Assembly (NCBI GenBank): GCA_034667405.1
Contig: JAXDJX010000016.1
Span: forward strand, 16,784-80,783
Source of the DNA: JANXVR01 sp034667405
GTDB lineage: Bacteria > Actinomycetota > UBA4738 > HRBIN12
DNA: 64,000 bases
Direction: 5' to 3'
The number at the start of each line of letters is the position of its first letter. Position 1 is the first letter of the stretch. The notes under the pieces are model-generated. The model did no database searches and was not told where the DNA came from. It worked only from the letters and a program-made list of their open reading frames with translations. A program made the translations under genes and the position numbers. Below, one piece after another: positions 33,290 through 43,230 of the stretch.

Positions 33290-33763
33290 ATGCTCAAGAT
33301 CTCCCAGAAGCTCGAATACGCCATGCGCGCCATGATCGAACTCGCCCAACGGCGGAGCGAAGGGGTCCTGGTCCCTGCCCGGGAGATCGCCGAGCGGCAG
33401 CAGATCCCGTTGCGTTTCCTGGAGCAGCAGCTCGGGGCGCTCTCGAAGGCGGGACTGGTGGAGAGCTTCCGTGGGGCCGGGGGAGGGTGCAAGTTGGCGA
33501 AGGAGCCGGACACCATCACGGTGGCCCAGATCGCGGACGCCATCGAGGGACAGATGTTCCCGGTGTTCTGCCTGGAACCCTCGGATCACACGTGCTTCCA
33601 GGACTCGAAGTGCGGACTGCAGGGGTTCTGGGGCGATGTGGCCCGCGCCGTAGCTACGGTGTTCGATGAGACGACGGTGGCGGACCTCGCGGCCCGCCAC
33701 CAACGGATGACACCCGGCCGGACCCTGGTCAGTCCGGAATCGCTCTTGTCACGCTTGAACTAG
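33290..33763 (+). CDS. Rrf2-family transcription regulator, probable Fe-S sensor
   Basis: 157 residues with GGAGGAG upstream. N-terminal winged helix: LKISQKLEYAMRAMIELAQ, then EIAERQQIPLRFLEQQLGALSKAGLVES and RGAGGGCKLAK. Three cysteines in FCLEPSDHTCFQDSKCGLQG match the cluster-binding loop of IscR/NsrR/RsrR proteins. The gene is followed by no isc/suf genes here, so the target is open: nitric oxide, redox or iron-sulfur status are the usual signals. Confidence 0.9.
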   Translation: MLKISQKLEYAMRAMIELAQRRSEGVLVPAREIAERQQIPLRFLEQQLGALSKAGLVESFRGAGGGCKLAKEPDTITVAQIADAIEGQMFPVFCLEPSDHTCFQDSKCGLQGFWGDVARAVATVFDETTVADLAARHQRMTPGRTLVSPESLLSRLN

Positions 33764-33930
33764 CTCTTACTTCCCTCTGCCTCAGCTTTGCTGAGGATCC
33801 GGGTGAGTTTCGTGCCGCACACGCTGCACAACCCCTGGGCTGCGGGGCGCCCATTCTTCAGGGTCACCACCGAACCTTCGAACTTGCGCTTCTCACGGCA
33901 CTTCATGCAGTACGCCTCGTACTCGGCCAC
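33760..33930 (-). CDS. DUF5679 small zinc-ribbon protein
   Basis: 56 residues from GTG 33930 with GGAGG upstream. YCMKCREKRKF and LCSVCGTKLTRI form a CxxC...CxxC zinc ribbon around VVTLKNGRPAAQG, the DUF5679 signature, also found at the end of some topoisomerase I proteins. It may bind nucleic acid. A longer upstream reading is unlikely. The stop overlaps the Rrf2 gene stop through CTAG. Confidence 0.82.
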   Translation of the reverse strand: MAEYEAYCMKCREKRKFEGSVVTLKNGRPAAQGLCSVCGTKLTRILSKAEAEGSKS

Positions 33931-34144
33931 GACTGCCTCCTTCCCCAAGGTCGCGCGGGCGACCGCCCTTGCCGGGACGCTGCTCCCAGCTTCAAGGCCG
34001 CCCGAATGGGCGGCCCCTCCGTGCGATGGTGGCCCCCGCGTAGTCACGATGCAAGCACCTACCGTACGTGAAGGGTCGCGTGAACGGCCCCTTCCCCCGT
34101 ACGATGCACCCCGTCGACGACGTTCCCGAGCCCGAGGAGCCCCC

Positions 34145-36106
34145 GTGACCGAGATCGAACCCAACATCGACGCCCTACTCTCAGAACACCGCGTGTTCGA
34201 ACCTCCACAGTCGTTCCGGGACACCGCAGTGGTCTCAGACCCCGCCATCTACGATCGCGCGAACGCCGACTACCAGGCCTTTTGGGCCGAACAGGCCAAA
34301 GCCCTCACCTGGTCGAAGCCCTGGGACACCGTGATGGAGTGGACCCCACCCTGGGTCAAGTGGTTCGTTGGAGGGAAACTCAACGTGTCCGCGAACTGCC
34401 TGGACCGCCACCTGGAGGATGGGGGCGGCGACAAGGTGGCCTACCACTGGGAGGGCGAGCCGGGAGACACGCGGACCATCACGTATCGGGATCTCTATGA
34501 AGAAACCTGCCGATTCGCCAATGCCCTGCGTTCGTTGGGGGTGGGCAAAGGGGACCGGGTTGCCATCTACCTCGGCATGGTTCCCGAACTCCCCGTCGCG
34601 ATGCTGGCGTGCGCAAGGATCGGGGCGCCGCACAGCGTGGTGTTCGGCGGATTCAGCGCGGAGGCACTGAAGGATCGGATCAACGACGCGCAGGCCAAGA
34701 TCCTGATCACCGCCGACGGTGCGTGGCGGCGGGGAACCGTGGTCCCACTGAAGGCCAATGCGGACGAAGCGGTGGAGCAGTGTCCCTCCATCGAGCACGT
34801 CATCACCGTTCGCCGAACGGAGAGCGAGCACGCGTTCACGCCGGGCCGCGACCTGTGGTGGCACGACCTCGTGGCCGACCAGCCGGCGGAATGTGAACCG
34901 GAAGAGATGGACGCCGAGGATCTGCTGTACCTCCTCTACACGAGCGGCACCACCGGAAAGCCGAAGGGGATCGTGCACACCACCGGCGGGTACCTCACGC
35001 AGGTGGCGGCGACGCACCGGATGATCTTCGACATCCATGACGACGATGTGTATTGGTGCGCGGCCGACATCGGCTGGGTGACCGGGCACTCCTACATCGT
35101 GTATGGACCGCTCGCGAACCACACGACGAGCGTCATGTACGAAGGCGCGCCCGATCAACCGGACAAGGACCGCCTGTGGTCGATCGCGGAGAAGTACAAG
35201 GCGACGATCCTCTACACCGCGCCCACCGCCATCCGCGCGTTCATGCGATGGGGGACGAACTACCCCGAGCGTCACGATCTGTCATCGCTTCGTCTCTTGG
35301 GCTCCGTGGGCGAGCCGATCAATCCGGAAGCATGGGTCTGGTACTGGACCTACATCGGTGGCGAACGCTGTCCCGTCGTGGACACGTGGTGGCAGACCGA
35401 AACCGGGGCGATCCTGATCTCGCCGCTCCCCGGCATCACGCCGCTCACGCCCGGCTCTGCCACGTTCCCGTTCCCCGGGATCGACGCCGATGTGGTGGAC
35501 GAGAAGGGCGAGTCCGTGCCGCTCGGGGGCGGTGGCTATCTGGTGCTGCGTCATCCGTGGCCCGCCATCAGCCGCACCATCTACGGCGATCCCGACCGAT
35601 ACGTTGAGACGTATTTCGGGCGGTTCGGCAACGACGTCTATGTTGCGGGCGACGGCGCGCGCCGGGATGAGGACGGCGCGTTCTGGCTGATGGGACGCAT
35701 CGACGACGTCATGAACGTTGCGGGGCACCGGCTCTCCACGTTCGAGATCGAGAGTGCTCTGGTCGACAACCAGAAAGTTGCAGAGGCAGCTGTGGTCTCA
35801 CGTCCGGACGAACTCAAGGGCGAGGGCATCGTGGCGTTCGTGACGCTCAAGGGCGACGTGGATGGCGACGCGTCCACCGTGAAGGAATTGCGCGACCACG
35901 TGGCGAAGATGATCGGTCCCATCGCCAAGCCCGACAACATCATCTTCACGCCGGATCTGCCGAAGACGCGGTCGGGGAAGATCATGCGCCGGCTGCTCCG
36001 TGACGTCGCGCGCGGCAATGTGCTCGGCGACGTGACCACGCTCGCCAACGCAGAGATCGTCGAAGGCATCCGCCAGCAGGCAGCGGCCAAACCGACCGAG
36101 GACTGA
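34145..36106 (+). CDS. acs: Acetyl-CoA synthetase (AMP-forming)
   Basis: 653 residues from GTG, preceded by CGAGGAG. ANL-superfamily motifs: YTSGTTGKPKGIVHTTGGYL, TWWQTETGAILISPLPG, and the C-terminal GKIMRRLLRDVA with the lysine that is acetylated in Acs enzymes. It activates acetate to acetyl-CoA via acetyl-AMP. TACGAT near 34098 may be the -10. The next gene follows after 2 bases. Confidence 0.94.
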   Translation: MTEIEPNIDALLSEHRVFEPPQSFRDTAVVSDPAIYDRANADYQAFWAEQAKALTWSKPWDTVMEWTPPWVKWFVGGKLNVSANCLDRHLEDGGGDKVAYHWEGEPGDTRTITYRDLYEETCRFANALRSLGVGKGDRVAIYLGMVPELPVAMLACARIGAPHSVVFGGFSAEALKDRINDAQAKILITADGAWRRGTVVPLKANADEAVEQCPSIEHVITVRRTESEHAFTPGRDLWWHDLVADQPAECEPEEMDAEDLLYLLYTSGTTGKPKGIVHTTGGYLTQVAATHRMIFDIHDDDVYWCAADIGWVTGHSYIVYGPLANHTTSVMYEGAPDQPDKDRLWSIAEKYKATILYTAPTAIRAFMRWGTNYPERHDLSSLRLLGSVGEPINPEAWVWYWTYIGGERCPVVDTWWQTETGAILISPLPGITPLTPGSATFPFPGIDADVVDEKGESVPLGGGGYLVLRHPWPAISRTIYGDPDRYVETYFGRFGNDVYVAGDGARRDEDGAFWLMGRIDDVMNVAGHRLSTFEIESALVDNQKVAEAAVVSRPDELKGEGIVAFVTLKGDVDGDASTVKELRDHVAKMIGPIAKPDNIIFTPDLPKTRSGKIMRRLLRDVARGNVLGDVTTLANAEIVEGIRQQAAAKPTED

Positions 36107-36108
36107 CC

Positions 36109-36504
36109 GTGTTCACCGACGCCGAGCGAGCGTTCGTCGAGCCGCGGCCGGTTGCGCGCGTGGCGACCGTGCAGCCGGACGGTTCGCCGCATGTCGTTCC
36201 GGTCTGTCCCGTGGTCGTCGGAGACCGTGTCATCTTCGAGTCCGGCGCGGGGACGGCCAAGACGCGCAACCTCGCGGCGGATGCGCGCGTCGCCATCTGC
36301 TGGGACGAGTACCTGGACGATTGGGACGCGCTCGCGCAGGTCGTGGGGTTCGGGCGGGCGCGGGTGCTCACAGGAGACGAGCGAGCACGGGCCGCCGCGC
36401 TCCTGGTGCAGACGTTTCCACAATTCTTGACTCAGTCCACGTTCGACGAGCACGACATGGTGGTGGAGGTGGCGATCGAGCGCGTCTCTAGTTGGGGCGT
36501 GTGA
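36109..36504 (+). CDS. PPOX-class F420- or FMN-dependent oxidoreductase
   Basis: 131 residues from GTG, 2 bases after acs. Split-barrel features ARVATVQPDGSPHVVPVCPVVVGDRVIFES, KTRNLAADARVAICWDEY and VGFGRARVL match the pyridoxamine-5'-phosphate oxidase-like Rv0121/PPOX group that binds F420 or flavin. Substrate unknown. Cofactor choice cannot be decided from sequence. Confidence 0.82.
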   Translation: MFTDAERAFVEPRPVARVATVQPDGSPHVVPVCPVVVGDRVIFESGAGTAKTRNLAADARVAICWDEYLDDWDALAQVVGFGRARVLTGDERARAAALLVQTFPQFLTQSTFDEHDMVVEVAIERVSSWGV

Positions 36505-36511
36505 GCGCCTC

Positions 36512-38287
36512 TCAGACGTGTCGCTTCAGGAAGTCGAGGATCAGTTCGACGTGCCGGATCTGTTCGGCGGCATCGTTCGCGTGGTGGCCTCCTGGGTAGG
36601 TGTGCACGTCGACCTCTTTGCCGAGACGTTTGAGCGCGTGCGCGTACACCATCACCTGACCCAACGGGCATCGGCTGTCGTGCTCGCCGGCGATCATCAA
36701 CGTGGGCGCGACGACGTGTTCGACATAGGTCATGGGATTGCGCTCGTGATAGAGCTCGGGAAGATCCATCGGTGAGCCACCCATGACGGAGAGGTCCCAT
36801 GCGCGAAGGGCCGGCGCCGATTCGTAGTGGGCGGCAACGTAATCGCCGGCGGGGATGCCCGCCACCACGGCTCGCCACCGTTCGGGATGGATACCGGCAT
36901 TGAGGTTCGCGAGGTAGCCGCCCCAGGACCACCCTTCGATGGCCACGCGCGCGGGATCGGCGATCCCTTCCAAGATGATCTGATCCAGCGCCGCGATGAG
37001 GTCCTCGGACTCGACGAACCCGATGTTTGCGTGGATGGCTTCGCGGTGAGCACGGTCCGAGCCCGTCGAACCTCGGTAGTTCACCAACAGGACGGCGTAC
37101 CCATCGTCGACGTAGGCCTGGGTCCTGGGATCCCATCCGTCCGTGTGGTGCGACTCGGGTCCGCCATGCACCGAAACCACAGTGGGGAACGGACCGTCCC
37201 CGTCCGGCGTGACCACGTACGCGCCGATCCGATCGCCGTGTGTGTTCGTTACCTCCATGGCTCGGAACGGGTGGCCGTCGGGGGCGTGGCCGGGGATCGA
37301 CACGACGACGTCGCCGGCGGTGTTCCGGATGCTCGGGGCTCGGGCTCCGGAGTGTCCGCGGTACCAGACCTCGCCGTCGGGTCGGACGCGAGCGTCGGAC
37401 AGGGTCCCGGCGACACGCAGCAGCTGCGTCGATGCCTCGCCGGCGGGATCCATAACGAGGAGTTCCTGCTCACCGATGGTCTCGTGATGCAGGAGCACCC
37501 GGATGCCGTCCGGCATCCAATCGAGCGGCGTGACGGGACCCCGGAACTCACCGAGCGGGATATCGGTCCTGGCCCCTGTGGCGGCGTCCCAGATCGCCGG
37601 GCGGTCCATCCCGTCGCGTTCGTGGACGATGAGGAGGCGTTGATCGCCCGGGATGGGGGACCACGCCGCGGGACCCAAGAAGCAGCCCGGGTCGGCCTCC
37701 TCCGCTACGGTCTTTCCGGTTCGCGCATCGATGACGCGGAGGCCCTGATGCATGATGTCGCCCTGTTCGGCGTGGCGGATACAGACCAGGGTTCCGTCGG
37801 CCGATAGACCGCCCGCTCCTTGCGGGAACTCACGTCCGACGCCCGCCGGATGGGCGTTCCGGTAGATCTCGCGTGGCTCCCCATCTCCGTGCCGTGTGTA
37901 CACCACGTAATCCTCGTCGGTGGCGAATCCCACGCCGACGGCGTCGCCCGCGAACGAGATCCCCATCATCCAGGCATCGGGAAGTTCCGGGAACAGCGGG
38001 ACCGCCGTGCCGCCGGCGAACGGCGTGACCATCCAGTGGCCGTGTTCGTCGCCCAGGAGGTCCAACCACCAGAGGACCCCGCTGCCGTCGGGCAGCATGT
38101 GGACCTCCTCTGCGCCGACCCCGGCCGTGGAGACACGGCGGCGTTCCCCGGTTCCCAGGTCCCAGCTCCATGCTTGCGTCGACCCGTCCTCGGTCGAGAC
38201 CACCGCGAGATGGCCGGGAGCGCCGGCCGCCCACGCGACCTGCTGGATGTTCGGCGTTGAGAATCGCTGCCTCCAGGTGTCAGACAT
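36512..38287 (-). CDS. Prolyl oligopeptidase family (S9) serine peptidase
   Basis: 591 residues. N-terminal beta-propeller (~1-330) and C-terminal alpha/beta-hydrolase with nucleophile GWSWGGY, acid in EHDSRCPLGQ and His in PGGHHAND. No signal peptide, so it should act on peptides in the cytoplasm. TACGAT (38300 to 38295) ends 7 bases before ATG 38287, indicating a leaderless mRNA divergent from groEL. A longer in-frame start at 38362 would enter the groEL control region. Confidence 0.9.
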   Translation of the reverse strand: MSDTWRQRFSTPNIQQVAWAAGAPGHLAVVSTEDGSTQAWSWDLGTGERRRVSTAGVGAEEVHMLPDGSGVLWWLDLLGDEHGHWMVTPFAGGTAVPLFPELPDAWMMGISFAGDAVGVGFATDEDYVVYTRHGDGEPREIYRNAHPAGVGREFPQGAGGLSADGTLVCIRHAEQGDIMHQGLRVIDARTGKTVAEEADPGCFLGPAAWSPIPGDQRLLIVHERDGMDRPAIWDAATGARTDIPLGEFRGPVTPLDWMPDGIRVLLHHETIGEQELLVMDPAGEASTQLLRVAGTLSDARVRPDGEVWYRGHSGARAPSIRNTAGDVVVSIPGHAPDGHPFRAMEVTNTHGDRIGAYVVTPDGDGPFPTVVSVHGGPESHHTDGWDPRTQAYVDDGYAVLLVNYRGSTGSDRAHREAIHANIGFVESEDLIAALDQIILEGIADPARVAIEGWSWGGYLANLNAGIHPERWRAVVAGIPAGDYVAAHYESAPALRAWDLSVMGGSPMDLPELYHERNPMTYVEHVVAPTLMIAGEHDSRCPLGQVMVYAHALKRLGKEVDVHTYPGGHHANDAAEQIRHVELILDFLKRHV

Positions 38288-38318
38288 GGGCGGAATCGTA
38301 CGGGCGCCGTAGCGGGGC

Positions 38319-38349
38319 TTGCCACGACCGCCGGGTTTCCCGTTACAAT
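38319..38349 (+). promoter_or_regulatory. groEL promoter
   Basis: TACAAT (38344-38349) is a strong -10 hexamer. TTGCCA (38319-38324) could be the -35 with a long 19-base spacer. The CIRCE operator begins 3 bases after the -10, so it spans the transcription start. Confidence 0.6.
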
Positions 38350-38351
38350 CG

Positions 38352-38378
38352 TTAGCACTCAAGCACGTCGAGTGCTAG
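38352..38378 (+). promoter_or_regulatory. CIRCE operator (HrcA site)
   Basis: TTAGCACTC, 9 bases, GAGTGCTAG: only the last base departs from the consensus TTAGCACTC-N9-GAGTGCTAA. Bound HrcA would block groEL transcription until heat shock titrates GroEL. Confidence 0.93.
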
Positions 38379-38424
38379 CAGTCAACGACCAAGGCTGAGA
38401 AGCCACGACCACAAGGAGGAAGGG

Positions 38425-40053
<1,629 letters not shown>

Positions 40054-40077
40054 GTCCAGCGGCATCTCGCGCACGGT

Positions 40078-40106
40078 CGAACGGGGCCCCTTCGGGGCCC
40101 CGTTCG
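40078..40106 (+). terminator. groEL terminator hairpin
   Basis: A perfect 13-bp stem (arms 40078-40090 and 40094-40106) with core GGGGCCCC and a TTC loop. Very stable. No U-run follows, as is common in actinobacteria. Confidence 0.8.
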
Positions 40107-40120
40107 CGTTCTCCCACCGG

Positions 40121-40149
40121 TTGACCCGCGCGACGCGCCCGTCGACAAT
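40121..40149 (+). promoter_or_regulatory. Promoter of the MFS-cNMP gene
   Basis: TTGACC (40121-40126), 17-base spacer, GACAAT (40144-40149). The start of transcription would coincide with an ATG at 40157 that opens a seven-codon ORF. Confidence 0.7.
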
Positions 40150-40156
40150 CGCTGCC

Positions 40157-40180
40157 ATGCCCCGGTCCGCTGCTCGCTGA
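40157..40180 (+). CDS. Leaderless seven-codon upstream ORF
   Basis: ATG 40157 lies 7 bases after the GACAAT hexamer and reads MPRSAAR then TGA, whose last base is the first base of the transporter ATG (TGATG). Ribosomes loaded on this leaderless start could reinitiate at the transporter gene, which lacks its own Shine-Dalgarno. Inferred from geometry only. Confidence 0.5.
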   Translation: MPRSAAR

Positions 40181-41889
40181 TGGCGCTCTCCGACTCCGCC
40201 CGCGCACTCCGCGAGGTCGCCCATAGCAAGGGGATGCGCCGGGTTCTGTTCGCGTTCCTGTTCTTCAATGTGGCGGAATGGGCGACGTGGGTGGCGATGC
40301 TGGTGTTCGCCTACCAACGCGGCGGCGTAACCACCGCCGGCATCGTGGCGGTCGTGCAGCTGATCCCGGGCATCTTCGTCGCCCCTCTGGGCTCGGTGGT
40401 TGGGGACCGGATCCCGAGGAACCGAGCGCTCGCGATCGCATATTCCGCCATGGCGATCGCCCTGTTCGCTGCCGGTATCGTGCTCGTCGTCCACGCCCCG
40501 GCCCCCATCGCCTATCTCATGGGGGCAGTGGCCAATGCCGCGCTGACGATGATCCGGCCCGTGCACAATTCGATCCTTCCCGAGCTTGCGGATCGACCCG
40601 AGACCCTTACGGCAGCGAACGCGCTTTCCAGCACTGCTGAAGGGTTGTCGACGTTCGTCGGACCGGTGGTGACCGGGGTGCTCCTGCAAACAGAAGGAGC
40701 CGGTGCCGTCTTCCTGGTGATGGGCGGCTGTCTGATCATCTCGAGCCTGCTTGCCGCAGGCGTCCCGTTGCGCTCGGGTGTACGGAGCCTGGTGCACGCC
40801 GGATCAGTGGTCGGAGATGCTGCCGCGGGGTTTCGTGAACTTCGGAGCACAGCGGGAGCGGGGGCGATCATGGGTTTGTTCTGCGCCCAGTTCGTGGTCA
40901 TGGGGCTCATGGATGTGCTGGCCGTCGTGTTGGCATTCCAGGTGTTCAACATGTCGCCGTCGGGACCCGGCCTGCTGACCGGAGCACTCGGGCTCGGAGC
41001 CTTGATCGGCTCGGGCGCGACGATCATCCTCATCGGCCGCAAGCGTCTCTCGACCTCTATCGGCGTCGGCGCGTTGGCGACCGGCCTCCCGCTCGCCTTG
41101 ATCACCGTGGTGCCCGCCTACGCTCAGGCGATCATCCTGCTCATGGCCTCGGGCATGGGCCGGGCGTTCGTCGATGTAGGCGGGCGCACACTCCTTCAAC
41201 GCACGGTGAAGGACGAGATCCTGGCACGGGTGTTCGGGCTCCAGGAGTCGGCGGCGATGCTCGGGTTGACGATCGGCTCGGCCCTTGCGCCGCTGCTGGT
41301 TTTCTGGCTTGGTGGACGGGGCGCGTTCCTGGCGGCGGGGGTGTTCCTCCCGGCCATGGCCATCTTCGCGTGGCGGCAGCTGGCCCTGGCCGATCGTCTG
41401 GCCACGGCACCCGATCCCGCACGCGTGTCGCTCCTGCGCTCAACGTCGATCTTCCATCCACTCCCACAGCCGGTCATCGAACGACTCTCCCGCAACCTCA
41501 TCGCGATCGAGGCGTCGCCCGGTGAGGTCATCATCCGGCAGGGTGATCCCGGCGATCGGTTCTACCTGGTGAACGACGGGACCGTCGCGGTGAGCATCGA
41601 CGGTGGACACGTGGCCGACCTGAGCCCGGGGCACTTCTTCGGAGAGATCGCCCTCTTGCGGGACGCCCCGCGCAACGCGACGGTGACGGCCTCCGGCCCG
41701 GTGCATCTGCTGGCGCTGGAGCGTGTGGAGTTCCTGGATGCGGTGACCGGCTCCCATGCCGCCTCCGAAGCCGCCGACCGGACGGTGGAACTTCGCTTGG
41801 GGCAGACGTCGGCGGACGACGAAGATCCGGCGGCCTTCACAGAACCGCAACATCTTCCCTCGAACCCGTCCGAACCCCCGGGCCCGTAG
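40180..41889 (+). CDS. MFS transporter fused to a cyclic nucleotide-binding domain
   Basis: 569 residues. About ten to twelve membrane helices (~20-400) of the MFS_3/enterobactin-exporter-like type, with the GDRIPRNRAL loop. Then a cNMP-binding domain (~425-530): GEVIIRQGDPGDRFYLVNDGTVAVSI and the phosphate-binding cassette FFGEIALLRDAPRNATVTA, with the conserved Glu and Arg present, so cyclic nucleotide binding is plausible. A hydrophilic tail ends the protein. Substrate unknown. Translation is probably coupled to the upstream mini-ORF. Confidence 0.85.
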   Translation: MALSDSARALREVAHSKGMRRVLFAFLFFNVAEWATWVAMLVFAYQRGGVTTAGIVAVVQLIPGIFVAPLGSVVGDRIPRNRALAIAYSAMAIALFAAGIVLVVHAPAPIAYLMGAVANAALTMIRPVHNSILPELADRPETLTAANALSSTAEGLSTFVGPVVTGVLLQTEGAGAVFLVMGGCLIISSLLAAGVPLRSGVRSLVHAGSVVGDAAAGFRELRSTAGAGAIMGLFCAQFVVMGLMDVLAVVLAFQVFNMSPSGPGLLTGALGLGALIGSGATIILIGRKRLSTSIGVGALATGLPLALITVVPAYAQAIILLMASGMGRAFVDVGGRTLLQRTVKDEILARVFGLQESAAMLGLTIGSALAPLLVFWLGGRGAFLAAGVFLPAMAIFAWRQLALADRLATAPDPARVSLLRSTSIFHPLPQPVIERLSRNLIAIEASPGEVIIRQGDPGDRFYLVNDGTVAVSIDGGHVADLSPGHFFGEIALLRDAPRNATVTASGPVHLLALERVEFLDAVTGSHAASEAADRTVELRLGQTSADDEDPAAFTEPQHLPSNPSEPPGP

Positions 41890-41988
41890 CGCCGAAGATG
41901 AGGTGGAGCCCCTCTCTCCGATCGAACGGTCCGGCAGCCACGTGCGGCCGGGCCGTTCGTGAGTCCGGGGCCTACCGAACCTCCGTGG

Positions 41989-41994
41989 GACAAT
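41989..41994 (+). promoter_or_regulatory. -10 hexamer for leaderless larE
   Basis: GACAAT ends 7 bases before ATG 42002 (and 4 before ATG 41999), favouring the second ATG as the start. Confidence 0.5.
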
Positions 41995-42001
41995 CGCCAT
42001 G

Positions 42002-42823
42002 ATGGTTGCGACCGAGGTATCCCCGAAGCTCGACCGGCTGCACGCGGTGCTGGCTGCCGAGACCGCCGGGGTTGTCGTGGCGTACAGCGGAGGCATCGAT
42101 TCGACCTTGGTCGCGGCTGTGGCGGCCCGGGCCCTGGGTGATCGTGCGCTGGCGGTCACCGCCGTGTCGCCCTCCCTCGCGCCCGGCGAAGCCGAGCAGG
42201 CAGCGCAGGTCGCGCAGCAGCTCGGCATCGCCCACCGGACGGTTCGGACGCATGAAACGGAGAACCCGTCGTACCTGGCGAACGACGTCGACCGCTGCTA
42301 CCACTGCAAGACCGAGCTGTATGACGTCTTGGGCCGGGTCGCCGGCGAAGCCGGGGACCGCACCGTGGTGTCGGGGGCCAACGCGGACGATCTGGGCGAC
42401 TATCGTCCCGGCCTGCGCGCCGCGGCCGAACACGGCATCCGTCACCCGCTGGTGGAGGTGGGCATGAACAAGATCGACGTTCGCCGCGCGGCGCAGGCGC
42501 TCGACATCCCCACGTGGGACAAGCCGGCGTCGGCCTGCCTATCGTCGAGGATCGCGTTCGGAGTGAGGATCACCGTGGAGGAACTATCGAAGGTCGGACG
42601 CGCCGAGCGTGTCTTGAAAGACGAAGGATTCCGTCAGTGCCGGGTCCGCGTCCATGGGGACGTGGTGCGCATCGAAGTGGAGATCGGCGAACTCTCGCGA
42701 CTGGCCGACGCGGCCCTGCGGGAACGCGTCTTGACCGGCATCAAGGCTCTGGGGTACCGCTACGTCACGCTGGACCTCGAAGGGTTCCGTTCGGGTTCGA
42801 TGAATCCGCCCGACGCAGGGTAG
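42002..42823 (+). CDS. larE: ATP-dependent sacrificial sulfur transferase LarE
   Basis: 273 residues. PP-loop VAYSGGIDSTLVAAVA, then DRCYHCKTELYDVL, VSGANADDLGDYRPGLRAA and WDKPASACLSSRIAFG, the LarE signature. The Cys of ACLSSR is the sulfur donor in the sacrificial type; the additional CYHCK cysteines suggest the [4Fe-4S]-using type instead. LarE makes the nickel-pincer cofactor with LarB and LarC, which are not in this window. Its TAG stop is part of the next gene's -10 box. Confidence 0.88.
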   Translation: MVATEVSPKLDRLHAVLAAETAGVVVAYSGGIDSTLVAAVAARALGDRALAVTAVSPSLAPGEAEQAAQVAQQLGIAHRTVRTHETENPSYLANDVDRCYHCKTELYDVLGRVAGEAGDRTVVSGANADDLGDYRPGLRAAAEHGIRHPLVEVGMNKIDVRRAAQALDIPTWDKPASACLSSRIAFGVRITVEELSKVGRAERVLKDEGFRQCRVRVHGDVVRIEVEIGELSRLADAALRERVLTGIKALGYRYVTLDLEGFRSGSMNPPDAG

Positions 42824-42826
42824 GCT
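42821..42826 (+). promoter_or_regulatory. -10 hexamer for the thioesterase gene, overlapping the larE stop
   Basis: TAGGCT begins with the larE stop codon and ends 8 bases before the ATG at 42835. Confidence 0.5.
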
Positions 42827-42834
42827 CCGGCGGC

Positions 42835-43230
42835 ATGAGCGAGGTCCTGATCACTATCCGCTGGCGCGACATGGACGCGTACGGTCACGTGAACAACGGC
42901 GTCTACCTCAACTATCTGGAGGAGGCTCGCGACGGTCTCGCCGCAGAGTTGTTCGGGGAGCAGGCGTCGTGGGACTTCGTCCTCGCGCACGTGGAGATCG
43001 ACTTCCGTTCCCAACTGACGCAAGCCGACGGCACCATCACGGTGCGCTCTGAAGTTGCCGGCCTCGGCACGTCAAGTGTTCGAACGCGAGAACGCATCTT
43101 CAAGTCCGATGGGACGCTCGCCGCCGAAGCCGCATCGGTGATCGTTCCCCGGAATGCGGAAGGCACCGGGTCGCGGCCGTTAACCGAGGATGAGCGGCGA
43201 ACGATCGATGCTGCGATCGTGACGGACTAG
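42835..43230 (+). CDS. Acyl-CoA thioesterase, 4HBT hotdog fold
   Basis: 131 residues. Begins ITIRWRDMDAYGHVNNGVYLNYLEEARDGL, the 4-hydroxybenzoyl-CoA thioesterase motif with the catalytic-type Asp, then VEIDFRSQLTQADGTITVRSEV. It hydrolyses an acyl-CoA thioester; the acyl chain is unknown. Leaderless from TAGGCT. Its stop overlaps the NlpC/P60 gene stop through CTAG. Confidence 0.88.
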   Translation: MSEVLITIRWRDMDAYGHVNNGVYLNYLEEARDGLAAELFGEQASWDFVLAHVEIDFRSQLTQADGTITVRSEVAGLGTSSVRTRERIFKSDGTLAAEAASVIVPRNAEGTGSRPLTEDERRTIDAAIVTD

